DNA from: Prochlorococcus sp. AG-679-M10
GTDB lineage: Bacteria; Cyanobacteriota; Cyanobacteriia; PCC-6307; Cyanobiaceae
Direction of reading: 5' to 3'
Assembly: GCA_003210655.1 (NCBI GenBank)
Contig: QCUQ01000001.1
Location: 62,001 to 126,000 of the forward strand
DNA: 64,000 bases
The translations under genes were made by a program, and so were the position numbers. The notes under the pieces were generated by a model, which was given only the letters and a program-made list of their open reading frames with translations, was not told the DNA's origin and did not search any database. Shown piece by piece: positions 53,768-60,641 of the stretch. Position 1 is the stretch's first letter. Every line of letters starts with the position of its first letter.

Positions 53768-54286
53768 ATGCAATTAAAATTCTACTCAACAACTATTTTT
53801 AGAGAGACTCCAAAAGTAACATTCTTTGATGCAGGCTTGGATGTATCTAATGGATGCGATGTAGTAATTCACTCAAAAGAAGCTATATCTCCTCCTGATG
53901 ATTTTAAAGATGAACAGTATTACGTTCACGAACATCAAATTGATCACAATTTAGTTATTACTGGCGAAAGGAAATTTGTTTTGATAAATCCTTCATGGAA
54001 CGAGCCACATCATGTAATTTATTTAAATAGATCAATGGGGGCTTTAGAAATTCCTATTGGAACTTATCACAGATCAATTTCTGGGAAAGAAGGCAGTATT
54101 GTTTTAAATCAACCCAGAAGAGATAAATCTTTTGATCCCTCTAAAGAATTTATCCCGCAAAAATTAGACAAATTAAGTTTAATTAAAGCAAGAAAAAGTC
54201 TACCTGTTTATTGGATTTGGGAAAATGATCAAATTAAAAGAGTCCGCATTAATCCTTTCAAACGAAAAATCAAGACTCTAATCTGA
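53768..54286 (+). CDS. Cupin-like hypothetical protein, 172 aa
   Basis: A GAGAGG lies 8 bases before the ATG. The pattern YYVHEHQIDHNLVITGERKF ... LEIPIGTYHRSISGKEGSIV has the strand and histidine spacing of a cupin barrel, and the C-terminus is basic (RVRINPFKRKIKT). I do not recognise a named family. Followed by the hli-linked repeat. Confidence 0.65.
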   Translation: MQLKFYSTTIFRETPKVTFFDAGLDVSNGCDVVIHSKEAISPPDDFKDEQYYVHEHQIDHNLVITGERKFVLINPSWNEPHHVIYLNRSMGALEIPIGTYHRSISGKEGSIVLNQPRRDKSFDPSKEFIPQKLDKLSLIKARKSLPVYWIWENDQIKRVRINPFKRKIKTLI

Positions 54287-54322
54287 TCTAAAAAAAAACT
54301 ATTTAAGATTATTTTCTTCATT

Positions 54323-54366
54323 AAAAAATTCAGCCTGTATTCCTACTAGCTGACTTTCATGACGAT
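54323..54366 (-). repeat. hli-linked hairpin repeat, copy 4 (terminator)
   Basis: Minus strand: CGTCATGAAAGTCAGCTAGT, AGGAATACAGGCTGAA and six Ts. The stem TCAGC/GCTGA plus flanking pairs follows the hli-containing transcript 54627-54381 by 14 bases. Confidence 0.75.
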
Positions 54367-54380
54367 GCTAGTTTTAAAAA

Positions 54381-54491
54381 CTAAACGAATATATTTGTTG
54401 TTGTAGTGATACTTAGAATTACTGCACAAAAGAAAATGTAAGGAACTGCTTTAAGAGGAACGTATCCCTGACTTTTAGAAATAAAATTCAT
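54381..54491 (-). CDS. Single-helix membrane peptide after hli, 36 aa
   Basis: MNFISKSQGYVPLKAVPYIF then FCAVILSITTTTNIFV. It starts one base after the hli stop (TAAAATG), the same arrangement as at 51580. Function unknown, likely co-translated with hli. Confidence 0.6.
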   Translation of the reverse strand: MNFISKSQGYVPLKAVPYIFFCAVILSITTTTNIFV

Positions 54492-54492
54492 T

Positions 54493-54627
54493 TTATACAA
54501 AACCTGGAATGATTTGACCTGTTGTTAGATAAGCACCAACAAGAGCAATAAAGCCCAACATTGCAAATCTACCATTGAGCTTCTCAGCTACTATCTTTTC
54601 CTTCTCAACTGTTTTTGTTTCTTTCAT
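54493..54627 (-). CDS. hli: High-light-inducible protein (44 aa)
   Basis: KETKTVEKEKIVAEKLNGRF then AMLGFIALVGAYLTTGQIIP. The charged N-terminus KEKIVAEKL is shared with hli genes at 39096 and 51735. First gene of a two-gene minus-strand transcript ending at repeat copy 4. Confidence 0.95.
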   Translation of the reverse strand: MKETKTVEKEKIVAEKLNGRFAMLGFIALVGAYLTTGQIIPGFV

Positions 54628-54807
54628 TTGACCGTTTGTTATTTATTTAAGAAGCTTTTTAGTGCAATCTTGAAATCAATCTAATATCAAAGGATTAATA
54701 GTGTGAGTATAATTACTTACTCTCATACCCTATATAAGCTCAGCTTATCAAACTCAAACTTTACTTTTAAAGCAGTCCTATTTAAATAACAAAGTGAGAC
54801 GTTTATC

Positions 54808-55146
54808 TTATCCTGTAAATCCCATTTTCTGTTCTGCTGCCATTAATGAACCAACAAGCTTGTGCTCAGCAACTTTTTCATCGTCAGTCATAACTGGTTT
54901 GATATCAAGATCTATATCGAACTTGACTTTCCAAGGAGCAAAGTGTTCTGTCATTTTAATGCCTGTTGAAGCTTGGACAATGATATAAACATTATTTGAG
55001 TAAGAGGCATGATATCTTCCCATAACTTTAAATCCTTCAAACTCATCATTCAAAGTTCCATCTTCAAAAACCTTTAAAAACACGTCGTAAGCTGCACCCA
55101 TAAGAGCAACATTTTTAAAAGTTGCGGTTACTAAATAAGTATTCAT
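54808..55146 (-). CDS. DUF3303-like protein
   Basis: The 112-residue protein has MNTYLVTATFKNVALMGAAY, then GFKVMGRYHASYSNNVYIIV and MTEHFAPWKVKFDIDLDIKP. The GR-x-H ... W pattern and ferredoxin-like strand order fit DUF3303-type small proteins. Function unknown. Divergent from the DoxX gene with 32 bases between starts. Confidence 0.7.
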   Translation of the reverse strand: MNTYLVTATFKNVALMGAAYDVFLKVFEDGTLNDEFEGFKVMGRYHASYSNNVYIIVQASTGIKMTEHFAPWKVKFDIDLDIKPVMTDDEKVAEHKLVGSLMAAEQKMGFTG

Positions 55147-55178
55147 CTAATAAATTAAACTTTTTTTATAATAGAAGA

Positions 55179-55559
55179 ATGAAAACTACTATTTTTAAAA
55201 ATAAGGGTATCAAAACTTTTTTTGATTTTTTTGCAAGAGTTGCAATCTCATCAATATTTATATCAGCTATACCCGGGAAAATTACAGGTTTTGCGAAAAC
55301 AGTTGAATATATAAATTCAAAAGGTATTCCTGATCCAATTGCATCTATCCTTTTAGTTGGAGCAATCATATTCCTTACCTTAGGTTCCGGATTTTTTATC
55401 TTTGGAGAAAATCAAAAAATTGGTTCAACTTTTTTATTATTATTTCTCATACCAACAACAATTATTTTTCATGTGTTCCCATTCCATCAAAGAGCAGTAC
55501 TTATGAATCTAGGATTAATAGGTGGATTACTTGTTACTGCATTACGAGAACCAAAATAA
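55179..55559 (+). CDS. DoxX family membrane protein
   Basis: The preferred start is ATG 55179 (MKTTIFKNKGIKTFFDFFAR), not 55122. Four helices with the DoxX signature ARVAISSIFISAIPGKITGF and VGAIIFLTLGSGFFIFGENQ; AVLMNLGLIGGLLV closes the protein. A second DoxX is at 10470. Followed closely by two small genes in the same direction. Confidence 0.85.
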   Translation: MKTTIFKNKGIKTFFDFFARVAISSIFISAIPGKITGFAKTVEYINSKGIPDPIASILLVGAIIFLTLGSGFFIFGENQKIGSTFLLLFLIPTTIIFHVFPFHQRAVLMNLGLIGGLLVTALREPK

Positions 55560-55571
55560 GGATTTAGTTAA

Positions 55572-55661
55572 ATGGGCTTAAATACTTTTTTATTATTTGA
55601 TGGAGCATTAATGTTGCTAGGTTTGCCAATATTAATAATTTGGAAAGGTAACAAAAAATAA
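55572..55661 (+). CDS. Single-helix membrane peptide, 29 aa
   Basis: MGLNTFLLFDGALMLLGLPI then LIIWKGNKK. It starts 13 bases after DoxX and its stop overlaps the next ATG (TAATG). Function unknown. Confidence 0.58.
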   Translation: MGLNTFLLFDGALMLLGLPILIIWKGNKK

Positions 55662-55801
55662 TGTCAACTTCATACTATAGAGAGCAAAGAATAATGCTTT
55701 TAGCCAGACTAAATATTGGGTTGGGTAGTGACGATCAAGAGGAAATTAATCTTTATAATTACTATAAAAAACATGCAAAATTAAAACAAGAACTAGAGTA
55801 A
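55661..55801 (+). CDS. Small hypothetical protein, 46 aa
   Basis: Coupled to the previous gene by TAATG. MSTSYYREQRIMLLARLNIG then a helix with DDQEEINLYNYYKKHAKLKQ. Soluble. Function unknown. Confidence 0.58.
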   Translation: MSTSYYREQRIMLLARLNIGLGSDDQEEINLYNYYKKHAKLKQELE

Positions 55802-55945
55802 GGTTGATATTAAAATTCGTGACTAAATTGAGTAAAATTTATATATTCCAAAAAAGTAATTTTAAGATGTAAGTCTACAAAAAAGATTAAAAACTACAGT
55901 ATTCAAATTAATACATAATTATAAATATAATATCTATACAAAAGG

Positions 55946-56176
55946 ATGGAAAATAAATTCACTAGAATTACTTTACTTATATGTGCAATTTCATCATTTT
56001 CTTATTTAGTTTTTATTTTTCTAAAGAATTATAATTCTCCAGAAAATATAGAAGAAAGATGTATAGTTAAATTTCAAAATGACACTAAAAAAGGTGTTGG
56101 AAAATCTGAAAAAGAATGGGGTTTAAATATGGACATAGCCAATGATAATTATTTTAAATGTATGAAAATTCCTTAA
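55946..56176 (+). CDS. Membrane-anchored small protein, 76 aa
   Basis: One helix (RITLLICAISSFSYLVFIFL) followed by a polar part with ERCIVKFQ and NYFKCMKIP; two cysteines may pair. Its architecture is like the protein at 52728. Function unknown. Confidence 0.6.
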   Translation: MENKFTRITLLICAISSFSYLVFIFLKNYNSPENIEERCIVKFQNDTKKGVGKSEKEWGLNMDIANDNYFKCMKIP

Positions 56177-56186
56177 AAATAACTCT

Positions 56187-56290
56187 TAATTACGGAGATA
56201 GTAAAAGGAACTAAGAAGTACAGAACTAAAGCGATCCCAAAAAACATAACAACTCTTCAAAAAGCTGTTGATTCGGCAACAGATATTGAT
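56187..56290 (+). pseudogene. Possible gene fragment
   Basis: A 34-codon frame with no start reads TEIVKGTKKYRTKAIPKNIT and TLQKAVDSATDID before TAA. Further on, 56344-56424, another frame reads HEEIYDYNFDSQFIPLDDLY. Both look protein-like and may be pieces of one dead gene. Confidence 0.3.
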
Positions 56291-56461
56291 TAAAAGTTAA
56301 GGAGGAGTACCTCATTCGAACTTTTAACAATAATTAAAAAATAAACACGAAGAAATATATGATTACAATTTTGACTCTCAATTTATACCTTTAGATGATT
56401 TATATAAATCAGTTAATAATTAAAATCTGTTTTATAGTTTCGTTTATTATGGAAAAAATTT

Positions 56462-56584
56462 ATGGAAAACTTTAGTTACTACGAGTATTTAAATTCAATA
56501 TCTTTTCACCCTCCAATAATGATAATAACTACATTAATATTCTTTTTTATAAGAAGAAAATTTTTGGTAGACGCAAAAAAATAA
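56462..56584 (+). CDS. Single-helix membrane peptide, 40 aa
   Basis: MENFSYYEYLNSISFHPPIM then a helix MIITTLIFFFIRRKFL and VDAKK. A nearby ATG in another frame stops after eight codons. Function unknown. Confidence 0.5.
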   Translation: MENFSYYEYLNSISFHPPIMIITTLIFFFIRRKFLVDAKK

Positions 56585-56600
56585 TAGAAACTTTTACTTA

Positions 56601-56684
56601 TTATTTAATATTTAAATCTTTAAGATAGTTAAAGATTAAATAAACGAAAGAAGCTAAAAAAACTAAAGTATATATTGATTCCAT
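56601..56684 (-). CDS. Single-helix membrane peptide, 27 aa
   Basis: MESIYTLVFLASFVYLIFNY then LKDLNIK. The ATG directly follows the stop of the upstream 122-residue gene. The MES-x-x-Y start recalls PsbT-type subunits, but the C-terminus does not fit, so no name is given. Confidence 0.5.
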   Translation of the reverse strand: MESIYTLVFLASFVYLIFNYLKDLNIK

Positions 56685-57053
56685 TTAACTAGGAGTTGTA
56701 ATTGAACTACTTAATCCATAGGTGAGAAATATAAAAGTAGCAAACGATACTCCAATCATAACAGTAGTATACAATTTATTTAATTTAAATTCATTTTGTA
56801 TAGAAGAAAAATCAGCTATTACAAAGTTTTTCATAGAATATTTTTCTCTACTTATAAAATTATTACTATTAACCAAATTACCAAGAATAGGTTCTGAGTA
56901 AAGAGAATTTTCCTGAGTTATAAAAGGATTAAAAGTTTTATCTTCATTAAAGAAAGTAGGGAACATATAAGTATGCCATAAAGCTATTATTGCAACCCAA
57001 AAAATTACACTTAAACCTGCAATACCAAAAAGTAAGAATCTAAATGTCTCCAT
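56685..57053 (-). CDS. Membrane protein with two terminal helices, 122 aa
   Basis: Helices at residues 4-30 (FRFLLFGIAGLSVIFWVAII) and 95-117 (TVMIGVSFATFIFLTYGLSS) flank a polar loop of 60 residues. No family recognised. Adjacent to a 27-residue peptide gene and divergent from the PsbY/PsbF-like pair, so it might belong to the same membrane system; this is inference. Confidence 0.62.
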   Translation of the reverse strand: METFRFLLFGIAGLSVIFWVAIIALWHTYMFPTFFNEDKTFNPFITQENSLYSEPILGNLVNSNNFISREKYSMKNFVIADFSSIQNEFKLNKLYTTVMIGVSFATFIFLTYGLSSSITTPS

Positions 57054-57261
57054 AATTATTATTTATGATAATTCCAAATCTACAATAGATTTATTTAGTA
57101 AAATTTAAAAAATATACTTTAACCAAACCAATAAATCATTTCCTATGGTGACTAATGATCAAAATTCATGTTAATAAGTGTTTTTACTTAAATATAAGTT
57201 AAAAATAAAATTTTTATTTTATTTAAGAGTACAAAATAAAATCAATTAACTTTTTATAAAA

Positions 57262-57555
57262 ATGGACTTTAGAGTTGTACTAGTTATTACTCCTATTATT
57301 TTTTCCTGGATCTTTACAGTTTTTTGGTTAGGTAAGTGGGATGTATTTAGATTGACACCTTTTGGACTTCCTAAAGATGGTGTAGCTCCTTTTAAGAATT
57401 ATCAAGTATGGGAAGATTCGTCGATTGTCAATACAAATAGACCTGAGGAAGGTTATCCAGTCTTCACTGTAAGAACTGCAGCTGTAAATGCTTTAGGAAT
57501 TCCAACTGTTTTCTTCCTAGGAGCAATTTTGGCTATGCAGTTTAAATCTTATTAA
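57262..57555 (+). CDS. PsbY/PsbF-like chimeric membrane protein (lacks haem histidine)
   Basis: Residues 1-30, [20 protein letters not shown] plus FWLGKWDVF, resemble PsbY (MDxRVxxVxxP start). The last 36 residues, [20 protein letters not shown] plus [12 protein letters not shown], align closely with the cytochrome b559 beta subunit PsbF ([30 protein letters not shown] region). The PsbF haem-ligand histidine (AVHTL) is asparagine here (AVNAL). The two helices are joined by a 35-residue polar linker. True psbF normally lies in a psbEFLJ operon elsewhere. It may be an alternative PSII assembly or stress subunit. Confidence 0.78.
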   Translation: MDFRVVLVITPIIFSWIFTVFWLGKWDVFRLTPFGLPKDGVAPFKNYQVWEDSSIVNTNRPEEGYPVFTVRTAAVNALGIPTVFFLGAILAMQFKSY

Positions 57556-57569
57556 TTTAAAGAATTTAG

Positions 57570-57755
57570 ATGGACATAAGATACTTAATAGTGGGTGCAC
57601 CTTTTATAATTGCATTCTTCTACACTTTGTTTTGGCTTAAAAGATGGGGAGCTTTTAATTCATCTAGTGGGGATCACCCAAAAAAAATCAATATAAAAAA
57701 TGAACGATCAAGCGGAGATTTGATAATAGAAAACATCTTCCTAACAAAAAATTAA
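57570..57755 (+). CDS. PsbY-like small membrane protein, 61 aa
   Basis: MDIRYLIVGAPFIIAFFYTL then FWLKRWGAFNSSSGDHPKKI. The helix aligns with the first helix of the preceding gene (MD-x-R ... P ... FW-L-x-x-W), so the two arose by duplication. The polar tail is basic and likely disordered. Fourteen bases downstream of the chimeric gene, probably co-transcribed. Confidence 0.65.
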   Translation: MDIRYLIVGAPFIIAFFYTLFWLKRWGAFNSSSGDHPKKINIKNERSSGDLIIENIFLTKN

Positions 57756-57791
57756 TTTATTAAACAAAATTCAAATAATTCATTATTTATT

Positions 57792-57890
57792 ATGATTCCT
57801 ATAGAACAATTTTTGTTTTTAGCAGTTTCTCTTTATGCTTTTTTTCATCTTTCAATGAGTCTTGTAAATATATTAATTAACTTTCAATAA
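57792..57890 (+). CDS. Single-helix membrane peptide, 32 aa
   Basis: MIPIEQFLFLAVSLYAFFHL then SMSLVNILINFQ. It follows the PsbY-like gene by 36 bases on the same strand. Function unknown; might be part of the same small-subunit set. Confidence 0.5.
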   Translation: MIPIEQFLFLAVSLYAFFHLSMSLVNILINFQ

Positions 57891-57949
57891 AAAATTTAAT
57901 ATAATATAAAACACTTAAATGTATAAAATAAATCTTCCTAAATAAAGAA

Positions 57950-58030
57950 ATCAAAGTATAAATATAGAAGTAGAAACTAGGGAAATCTACTAACCGTTAG
58001 CTTTGATAACTTCGGTTTGTAATGAGAACC
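57950..58030 (+). ncRNA. Possible small RNA upstream of hairpin (low confidence)
   Basis: Within the 510-base gap 57891-58404 this stretch is less AT-rich than its surroundings, has no ORF, and leads into a strong hairpin. A small RNA ending at 58075 is plausible; orientation is not certain. Confidence 0.25.
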
Positions 58031-58038
58031 TCTCTTTG

Positions 58039-58075
58039 ACCTCATTTTCTTTTTCGCAATCTTAGAAAATGAGGT
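58039..58075. terminator. Strong 12-bp hairpin
   Basis: ACCTCATTTTCT and AGAAAATGAGGT form a perfect 12-bp stem with a 13-base loop. The 3' side on the plus strand runs into TTTAAATTT. It could terminate the PsbY-like transcript or a small RNA. Confidence 0.55.
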
Positions 58076-58275
58076 TTAAATTTATTGAAAATACTTTTAA
58101 AGATAATATTTTATTAAAAGTCTGTATTAAAAAATAACTTTGATAATTAAATATTACTTATATGTTTGTATATTATTTACTTTAAAAAAAATAGTTTTTT
58201 ATCTATAACGTATATGTAGATATTTTGGCGAATCTGCAACGGTATAAAATCCGTCTTTATGAACCTAGCCAAGGG

Positions 58276-58327
58276 AAATATTCTTAACTGCTTTTTAGTT
58301 ATTTTAGTAGTTAGGAATATTTTTATT
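58276..58327 (+). terminator. Long terminator-like hairpin
   Basis: AAATATTCTTAACT pairs with AGTTAGGAATATTT (one G-T pair, 14 bp) and ends in a T run. It stands 80 bases before the gene at 58405, so it may be a leader attenuator or the end of a short RNA that starts near 58220. Confidence 0.55.
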
Positions 58328-58404
58328 AAGTTTTGCAATTTTATTAGTGAGAAATTATTTATAAAAATCGAAAATGTTAGGATATTTTTAAAAGAGTAAA
58401 TTAA

Positions 58405-58818
58405 ATGATTAATAAGTCTAATAAAGAAAATACTTTAGAAAATATTTATTCAGATTTAGAATCTGGAATGCCAGAGAATAAGTCTATAAAAGAGTACGCT
58501 CTTCCTAATGCAAGACAATGGTTAGGGGCTAGATTTGTAGCTATTTGGGTTTTGCCTATATTTTTTATAAAGAAAATTTCAAAATTCTATGCATCATCCG
58601 CTTTCATAAAACCTTACTCACCATCAAAAACAGGTCCTTCTTATAATCAACCCGAAACATTATATACTTCTTTAAAAAATGTTTTTAAAGGTAAAGATCA
58701 TATAAGATTTTTTGATCATAGATTTATTGGTGTTTGGGTATTACCTATAGCCTTAACTGGAATAGTTTTTGAAATCCTATTAATTGCTCCAACTAATAAC
58801 ACCTCTCCTTTTAATTAA
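58405..58818 (+). CDS. Membrane protein with internal duplication, 137 aa
   Basis: Two similar helices: LGARFVAIWVLPIFFIKK (about residue 40) and DHRFIGVWVLPIALTGIVFE (about residue 107). The shared R-F-x-x-(I/V)-W-V-L-P-I core shows internal duplication. Polar segments between them contain SPSKTGPSYNQPETLYTS. No family recognised. Neighbours hli genes. Confidence 0.65.
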   Translation: MINKSNKENTLENIYSDLESGMPENKSIKEYALPNARQWLGARFVAIWVLPIFFIKKISKFYASSAFIKPYSPSKTGPSYNQPETLYTSLKNVFKGKDHIRFFDHRFIGVWVLPIALTGIVFEILLIAPTNNTSPFN

Positions 58819-58881
58819 AAAAACTTTCTCTTAAACATTATTTAAACTTAGAAATTATTATCAGATATTTAAATAATTTCC

Positions 58882-58930
58882 AAAAAAAAAGCCAGCCTAC
58901 ATTCCTATTAGCTGACTCTTATGGTGGTGA
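58882..58930 (-). repeat. hli-linked hairpin repeat, copy 5 (terminator)
   Basis: Minus strand: AAGAGTCAGCTAATAGGAAT, GTAGGCTGGC and nine Ts. The 8-bp stem AGTCAGCT/GGCTGGCT includes two G-T pairs. It lies ten bases after the hli stop at 58940. Confidence 0.78.
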
Positions 58931-58939
58931 TTTGAATTC

Positions 58940-59083
58940 TTAAATAATCCCAGGTACAATTTGTCCTGTTGATATGTAAGCCCCAACAAGAGCAATTACT
59001 CCAACAAGAGCAAATCTGCCATTTAGTTTCTCTGCACTTGTTTTTTGAGGATCAATATTTCTTTTTTGATTTTTATTTTCCAT
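58940..59083 (-). CDS. hli: High-light-inducible protein (47 aa)
   Basis: NIDPQKTSAEKLNGRFALVG then VIALVGAYISTGQIVPGII. The start overlaps the preceding hli stop by one base (TAATG). The AM of the usual motif is AL here (NGRFALVG). Confidence 0.93.
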   Translation of the reverse strand: MENKNQKRNIDPQKTSAEKLNGRFALVGVIALVGAYISTGQIVPGII

Positions 59084-59205
59084 TAAAAAACTCCTGGAAT
59101 AAGTTGACCAGTTGTTACGTATGTTCCGACTAAAATCATGAAAGCCATCATTGCAGGTCTTCCAATGGCTCTGTCAAGAATGTCTTTGTTTGAGTTCATT
59201 TTCAT
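59083..59205 (-). CDS. hli: High-light-inducible protein (40 aa)
   Basis: DRAIGRPAMMAFMILVGTYV then TTGQLIPGVF. The core is variant: the usual E-x-x-NGR is D-R-A-I-GR. The ORF track start at 59280 adds a non-conserved stretch; ATG 59205 (or 59199) gives an HLIP of normal size. First gene of a two-hli transcript. Confidence 0.9.
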   Translation of the reverse strand: MKMNSNKDILDRAIGRPAMMAFMILVGTYVTTGQLIPGVF

Positions 59206-59349
59206 TAGGATTAATAAATTAATATTACTAATTGTAAACAAACCCTGCGAGGTACTTGTATCATTTGTACTGTTTTTCACATAAATGAGTCAATTATGTC
59301 GCAGAATAACCTGAGATTAAGGTCCCCCAAAACTCTATCCAAACTTTAA

Positions 59350-59469
59350 AATGACTAGTACCGAAGATTTAGAAAAAGAATTGAAAACTTACAAAAAGAA
59401 GTTAAATATTTAAAAGCCGTGTAACAGTATCAAACAAAAACAATAAGAAGAGACAATTTGATAAGCTGA
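59350..59469 (+). pseudogene. Decayed small coiled-coil gene
   Basis: ATG 59350 reads MTSTEDLEKELKTYKKKLNI to TAA, while the alternative frame from the middle continues ENLQKEVKYLKAV, TAA, QYQTKTIRRDNLIS and ends at TGA 59469. One frameshift plus one nonsense codon split what looks like a short coiled-coil protein. Confidence 0.5.
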
Positions 59470-59553
59470 TCTAAGTTAACAGAAGGTTGTATTATTTGAT
59501 ATTGATAAAAATAGCTATATAAATTAATGTAATCAATTTAAGGGTATTGGGTA

Positions 59554-59877
59554 ATGGAAGTCTTACTTTTTGCGCTGTTTTTTTTAGTTACTATAATATT
59601 TTTTATTGCAGGGAAAGATGATTTTGGAAGAAAAGAAATTAAATTAGAATTAAATCAGAAAGAAGAGATTAAACAAGATCTTAAGGATGAGCCTAAAGAG
59701 GAAATTAAGAAAGAAGAGATTAAACAAGATCTTAAGGATGAGCCTAAAGAGGAAATTAAGAAAGAAGAGATTAAACAAGATCTTAAGGATGATCCTAAAG
59801 ATGAAATTAAGAAAGAAGAGATTAAACAAGATCTTAAGGATGAGCCTAAAGAAGAAGTCAAAAAAGAAGTAGAATAG
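59554..59877 (+). CDS. Membrane-anchored protein with four 17-residue lysine/glutamate repeats
   Basis: One N-terminal helix (EVLLFALFFLVTIIFFIAG) is followed by a cytoplasmic or periplasmic tail of four nearly identical 17-residue units (KEEIKQDLKDEPKEEIK). Each unit has a proline, so it should form broken charged helices. Repeat number likely varies between strains. The minus-strand ORF at 59655 is only the shadow of the repeat. Confidence 0.78.
   Translation: MEVLLFALFFLVTIIFFIAGKDDFGRKEIKLELNQKEEIKQDLKDEPKEEIKKEEIKQDLKDEPKEEIKKEEIKQDLKDDPKDEIKKEEIKQDLKDEPKEEVKKEVE
59660..59863. repeat. 51-bp tandem repeat, four copies
   Basis: Units begin with AAGAAGAGATTAAACAAGAT and are spaced exactly 51 bases apart. 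Copies 1, 2 and 4 are almost identical; copy 3 has two substitutions (GATCCTAAAGATG). Because 51 is divisible by three, the frame is kept when copies are gained or lost. Confidence 0.95.
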
Positions 59878-59900
59878 GCATTAAATTAATAATTTTATAA

Positions 59901-60056
59901 ATGATTTATGGTTTTGCTTATTTAGGAATGGTTATAGCTATTAGCGCAGGGTGGCTTGTACTTGCAGTCTTAAAGAAGCCAGAGTTTATTGAAAAGCCAA
60001 TTGATGAATTAAAAAACAAATTAAGACCTTTTTTAAATTCTAAAAAGGATAAATGA
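59901..60056 (+). CDS. Small one-helix membrane protein, 51 aa
   Basis: MIYGFAYLGMVIAISAGWLV (helix) then LAVLKKPEFIEKPIDELKNK. Follows the repeat protein by 23 bases on the same strand. Function unknown. Confidence 0.6.
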   Translation: MIYGFAYLGMVIAISAGWLVLAVLKKPEFIEKPIDELKNKLRPFLNSKKDK

Positions 60057-60104
60057 GATGTTCACTGATTTCTTTTTTTTGTTAAAACCATAAATTTTAT
60101 TTTC

Positions 60105-60302
60105 TTGAATACATTACCAATATTTGCAATTACACATCCGAAAAAGGATACCCCTAGCAATAAAATGGCAGATATATATTGCGATTCATTAGGGAAAAAT
60201 CTTTTTACTGGTCTTGATAAAGAATCAACATTGAAATATGAATACTTCTTCTCAGCAATTACTGAGAACCTTATTAAAGATCAAAATAAATTCTTAAAAT
60301 AA
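60105..60302 (+). CDS. Small hypothetical protein, 65 aa
   Basis: TTG start. MADIYCDSLGKNLFTGLDKE then STLKYEYFFSAITENLIKDQ. The start region (NTLPIFAITH) is hydrophobic but too short for a clear signal peptide, so the gene may be truncated at its 5' end. Function unknown. Confidence 0.55.
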   Translation: MNTLPIFAITHPKKDTPSNKMADIYCDSLGKNLFTGLDKESTLKYEYFFSAITENLIKDQNKFLK

Positions 60303-60382
60303 TTTAAATCTGATATTGAATATATTTGTTCATATGAGATTTCAAAATCTAATGAAAAAGAGTTTTATTTATTTTTAAAAAA

Positions 60383-60517
60383 TTATTTTAAAAATAAAAT
60401 TAATACTCCAAAAATCAAAGTTGAAGCCAGAAATCCAACACCCACTAAACCTGCAATTATCCCAGTATTAAGGTAAACCTTTACTGTAGCTAATTCTTTA
60501 CCTTCTGTTTTAGACAT
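60383..60517 (-). CDS. Small one-helix membrane protein, 44 aa
   Basis: MSKTEGKELATVKVYLNTGI then IAGLVGVGFLASTLIFGVLI, a glycine-rich helix. It ends LFLK. It follows the 38-residue gene by seven bases on the same strand. Function unknown. Confidence 0.6.
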   Translation of the reverse strand: MSKTEGKELATVKVYLNTGIIAGLVGVGFLASTLIFGVLILFLK

Positions 60518-60524
60518 AATTTTT

Positions 60525-60641
60525 CTATTTAAATAAGCACATCCAAGCTATCAAGGAGAACAGTACCAGGGCAAGACTAAAAATACTTTTACTACTCGCT
60601 TTGCCTTGTTTCTCAGTTGATTTAAAAGGTATTAATGCCAT
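60525..60641 (-). CDS. Small one-helix membrane protein, 38 aa
   Basis: MALIPFKSTEKQGKASSKSI then FSLALVLFSLIAWMCLFK. Polar N-terminus, helix at the C-terminal end (tail-anchored layout). Same strand and just upstream of the 44-residue gene. Confidence 0.58.
   Translation of the reverse strand: MALIPFKSTEKQGKASSKSIFSLALVLFSLIAWMCLFK

Noticed and set aside
54794-54988. Plus-strand 64-residue ORF
   Set aside because: Antisense to the DUF3303-like gene, which has better composition.
59655-59861. Minus-strand 68-residue ORF with SSLGSSLRSCLISSFLI repeats
   Set aside because: It is the antisense shadow of the plus-strand 51-bp tandem repeat and has no start context of its own.
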